Source: Paractinoplanes aksuensis (GTDB lineage: Bacteria > Actinomycetota > Actinomycetes > Mycobacteriales > Micromonosporaceae). Taken from it: 64,000 nt of DNA. The stretch spans positions 1 to 64,000 of the forward strand of contig NZ_JAMYJR010000027.1 in the NCBI RefSeq assembly GCF_024137025.1, written 5' to 3'. The stretch's first letter is position 1. Each line of letters begins with the position of its first letter. The position numbers and the translations under genes were made by a program. The notes under the pieces are model-generated. The model searched no databases, was not told where the DNA came from, and was given only the letters and a program-made list of their open reading frames with translations. Shown here piece by piece: positions 62,801-64,000 of this stretch.

Positions 62801-64000
62801 TCAAGGCGGCCGGGTGGAACCCGGGCAGCACGGTCACCGTCAACGGAGCCGCCGTCAAACTCCCGGCCGCGTACGGCGCCGGGGCGAACGACAATATGCT
62901 CGCTTCCGGTCAGATCGTCACCGTGCCGTCCAGCGGCGTCGTCAACCAGGGCAACGCGGTGGTCTTCGCCGGCTTCGCGACCCACGGGCCCGTGCTCGGG
63001 GCGACCGGCACCATCACGTACGCGCAGGAAAGTTGTGGCATCAAGAGCCAGGCCTACACCCTGGACTCGAGCGCCGACTGGACGAAGATCCCGGCCGGCG
63101 ACGCCGCGCTCGGGTTCCCCCGCTACAACAAGAGCAACGCCACGCAGGTGACCGCGCCGGTCGGCGTCTTCGCCGTGAGCGTTCCGCTGCAGTGCCCCGG
63201 CGCCGTCGTGGAGAGCATCACGTTGCCGGTGGTGTCGACCGTGGCCCAGGCCGGAGCGGCCACGCTGCACTTCTTCGGTCTGGGGATCCGTCCGACCTCC
63301 ATCACTGATTCGGCGCACTGGGTCGGCAGCTGGTCGACCGCCCCCGACACCGCGGCCGTGCTCACCACCGCGGGTGCGGCGGCCGGTCTTAACGGGCAGA
63401 CCGTCCGCATCCCGGTCCGGCTCAGCCTGGCCACCGGCGGTGACGCCCACAAGGTGCGGGTGCACTTGTCCAACAGCACCGGCAAGACCCCGGTCACGTT
63501 CGGGGCGGCCTCTTTCGCGATCCAGGACAGCGCGGGCGGTGCGGCCGCGGCGGCCACCCCGGTGGCGCTGACCTTCGGCGGCGCGGCGAGCGTCACCGTG
63601 CCGGCCGGGACCGACGTCGTCAGCGATCCGGTCGCGCTGACCGTGCCGGAACTGACCACGGTCCTGGTCAGCCTCAAGGTGCAGGGGACGCTGACGGCCC
63701 TGGCCGGGCACCGTGACGGCCGTACGCCGATCTACACGAGCGCCCCGGACAGCGCCGACCACACCAGGGAACGGGCCGCGACGGGCTTCACCAGATCCAC
63801 CATCGTGGGCCTGCCGTTCGTCTCCGGCGTCGATGTCACCACGTCGGCCACGAAACCGGCGGGCGCGCTGGTGCTGTTCGGCGACCAGACGGTCAACGCG
63901 GACACCGCCACCGCGGACGGGGTCAGCCAGCTCGACAGCCGCCTGGCGACGGCGCTGGCCGCGGCGCCCGACGGCGACCGGGTGGTGCCGTTCGGCGTAC
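59878..64000 (+). CDS. Giant secreted multidomain protein with SGNH-like C-terminal domain (cut by window end)
   Basis: At least 1374 codons, open at 64000; AGAAGGG precedes the ATG at 59878. A twin-Arg-rich signal (MSSRSSRRRRLSVTS...AQAQ) directs export. Residues to about 320 resemble the N-terminal region of DNRLRE-type surface proteins (YANVLPDVDLQVTADASGYS, FPVFIDPAW). A carbohydrate-binding-like jelly-roll with TFTMTGKHADSAGYQSGIDLVRL lies at about 800-930. From about 1140 (WVGSWSTAPD) begins the N-terminal module of actinomycete SGNH esterases (VRVHLSNSTG, PVTFGAASFAI). Where those have GDSITDG, this one has GDQTVNA (Gln1337). Probably a cell-surface or extracellular polysaccharide-acting protein; activity uncertain. 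Confidence 0.75.
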   Translation, partial: MSSRSSRRRRLSVTSTVAALLTVGAMGVPGTAQAQTPAAPAAPNPSPATADDADPVAAAVAQARRTGESVPVPSLTSESSTTSAAPDGKLTTTYSSSPERIRRDGEWVPIDTTLVKQPDGSYAPKAATTDVSIGAGGSTALVALKDGRTSLRFTWPGKLPVPSVSADTATYANVLPDVDLQVTADASGYSSMLVVKNARAAADPALQKIDFGLSGTGVKISGTRDGGAEAADTRTGETVFHTNTALMWDSSPAEDAAATTKKETGRSGLLRDERPGPGKLGGRRAQVKLTIGGGKQTLTPDRALLTARTTKFPVFIDPAWTGKKSQQNWARISSNGWNVYNSTAKTGAVSARIGLDDWDGGAGERARTYYQMDTSGVAGAEVSKATLYVVQRWAASCYNTAAVVYGTAAPSSWNAAGLSWGHEPRKKTGILSTLNGRETDCGTKDVRVTPASFEFNVLSYIKPNALSGATRATFLVEAANMNDKYHWKQLGYGGGARLSVEYSYRPYLYKNTGLPTASPSIYDMGRYLTTTSTPTLTAKGTNGVHNGSQENVLMRYEFYRGSQLIVSKNTGYSQYGQSWTIPRLQDGDYRWRAMPQNQSKLWGKKWTAWQNLTIDTVAPWAPKVKSTQFPSKQLGGAFSDKGTFQITPDKTGGHKDNITGYLFSLDGDLTNVTYKALPANQRITWSTGITTPVPGKIYYASADNAAGTGAAVLNGAAGPQFTPGTSGAHKLTVKAVDQAGSTSPQTAYVFYAGRSTPTFATATKLVNGGPATNTDGTTTTVPPATATTTGRVITQAAPAGAYFADGFQAVLSNNGTAKVAKNDTVTYSFNVPATGLWEVGVHLTTGTANGVYDLVLDKGKATAKTLLTGYDTYATTGETRFVNFGVLKDSSGKAMPLSQGVHTVTFTMTGKHADSAGYQSGIDLVRLAPTLTCPINNTTACLNNTAVSTLTAGTKPVVTAADADGAGASFEAADLKAAGWNPGSTVTVNGAAVKLPAAYGAGANDNMLASGQIVTVPSSGVVNQGNAVVFAGFATHGPVLGATGTITYAQESCGIKSQAYTLDSSADWTKIPAGDAALGFPRYNKSNATQVTAPVGVFAVSVPLQCPGAVVESITLPVVSTVAQAGAATLHFFGLGIRPTSITDSAHWVGSWSTAPDTAAVLTTAGAAAGLNGQTVRIPVRLSLATGGDAHKVRVHLSNSTGKTPVTFGAASFAIQDSAGGAAAAATPVALTFGGAASVTVPAGTDVVSDPVALTVPELTTVLVSLKVQGTLTALAGHRDGRTPIYTSAPDSADHTRERAATGFTRSTIVGLPFVSGVDVTTSATKPAGALVLFGDQTVNADTATADGVSQLDSRLATALAAAPDGDRVVPFGV

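Noticed and set aside
1..64000. tRNA, rRNA, CRISPR arrays, insertion sequences, phage genes or a complete biosynthetic cluster.
   Set aside because: None was recognised: no cloverleaf-like segments, regular spaced repeats, transposase or integrase motifs, or PKS/NRPS modules were seen.

Overview
The window is a very GC-rich chromosomal segment. Codon third positions are almost all G or C, GTG and TTG starts are common, and several promoters look leaderless (TANNNT box 6-8 nt before the start codon). Secreted CBM/F5-8C enzymes, AfsR/SARP regulators, large LuxR-type ATPase regulators and many sugar ABC importers point to a soil actinomycete. A Micromonosporaceae member such as Actinoplanes is my best guess (inference; no marker gene is present). 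I see no rRNA, tRNA, CRISPR, transposase or phage gene.

Layout. 1-0.94 kb: a cut gene behind an artificial-looking G/C homopolymer, then a frameshifted lipoprotein. 0.9-8.4 kb: a minus-strand carbohydrate operon (hydrolase, binding protein, two permeases, SGNH esterase, secreted hydrolase) with a LacI regulator upstream and operator-like palindromes between. 8.6-11.3 kb: a secreted two-part hydrolase. 11.3-18.9 kb: two FadR-type GntR regulators converging on a six-gene operon (binding protein, two permeases, enolase-superfamily dehydratase, amidohydrolase/lactonase, aldo-keto reductase). It looks like import and non-phosphorylative oxidation of a sugar such as L-fucose. A matching CATACGTATG-type operator lies in the operon promoter and beside the first regulator. 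19.3-20.8 kb: a secreted GH76 mannanase-like enzyme.

20.9-28.5 kb: two AfsR/SARP-NB-ARC-TPR regulators, a small membrane protein and an MFS exporter. The first regulator has five 11-bp-spaced direct repeats at its promoter, the arrangement SARP proteins bind. The second is followed by an ATGA-coupled 9-codon ORF and a strong hairpin. 28.5-31.8 kb: a secreted HEXXH protein and a membrane protein. 31.8-33.0 kb: a graveyard of flavoenzyme fragments. 33.0-37.7 kb: a quinone oxidoreductase and its MarR regulator with two identical-arm operators, a membrane-anchored multicopper oxidase, and a second quinone oxidoreductase sharing a promoter motif with the oxidase.

37.7-49.4 kb: three large LuxR-family ATPase regulators, a GH65 phosphorylase, and a deletion scar that decapitated both a response regulator and an ABC permease. 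49.5-55.2 kb: an alpha/beta hydrolase and SDR pair, a second scar (cupin and RibD-like remnants), a crystallin-like secreted protein, and a two-component system whose kinase carries a frameshift. 55.4-59.3 kb: a 1290-residue secreted ThuA / sugar-dehydrogenase / PKD / CBM6 / double F5-8C protein. 59.9-64 kb: a giant secreted multidomain protein, cut by the window end, whose terminal SGNH-like domain has Gln where the catalytic Ser should be.

Overall this is a region for scavenging and sensing plant- or fungus-derived carbohydrate, dense in STAND-type regulators, with an unusual number of decayed genes. The frameshifts could be real or assembly errors; the homopolymer at the left edge urges caution.
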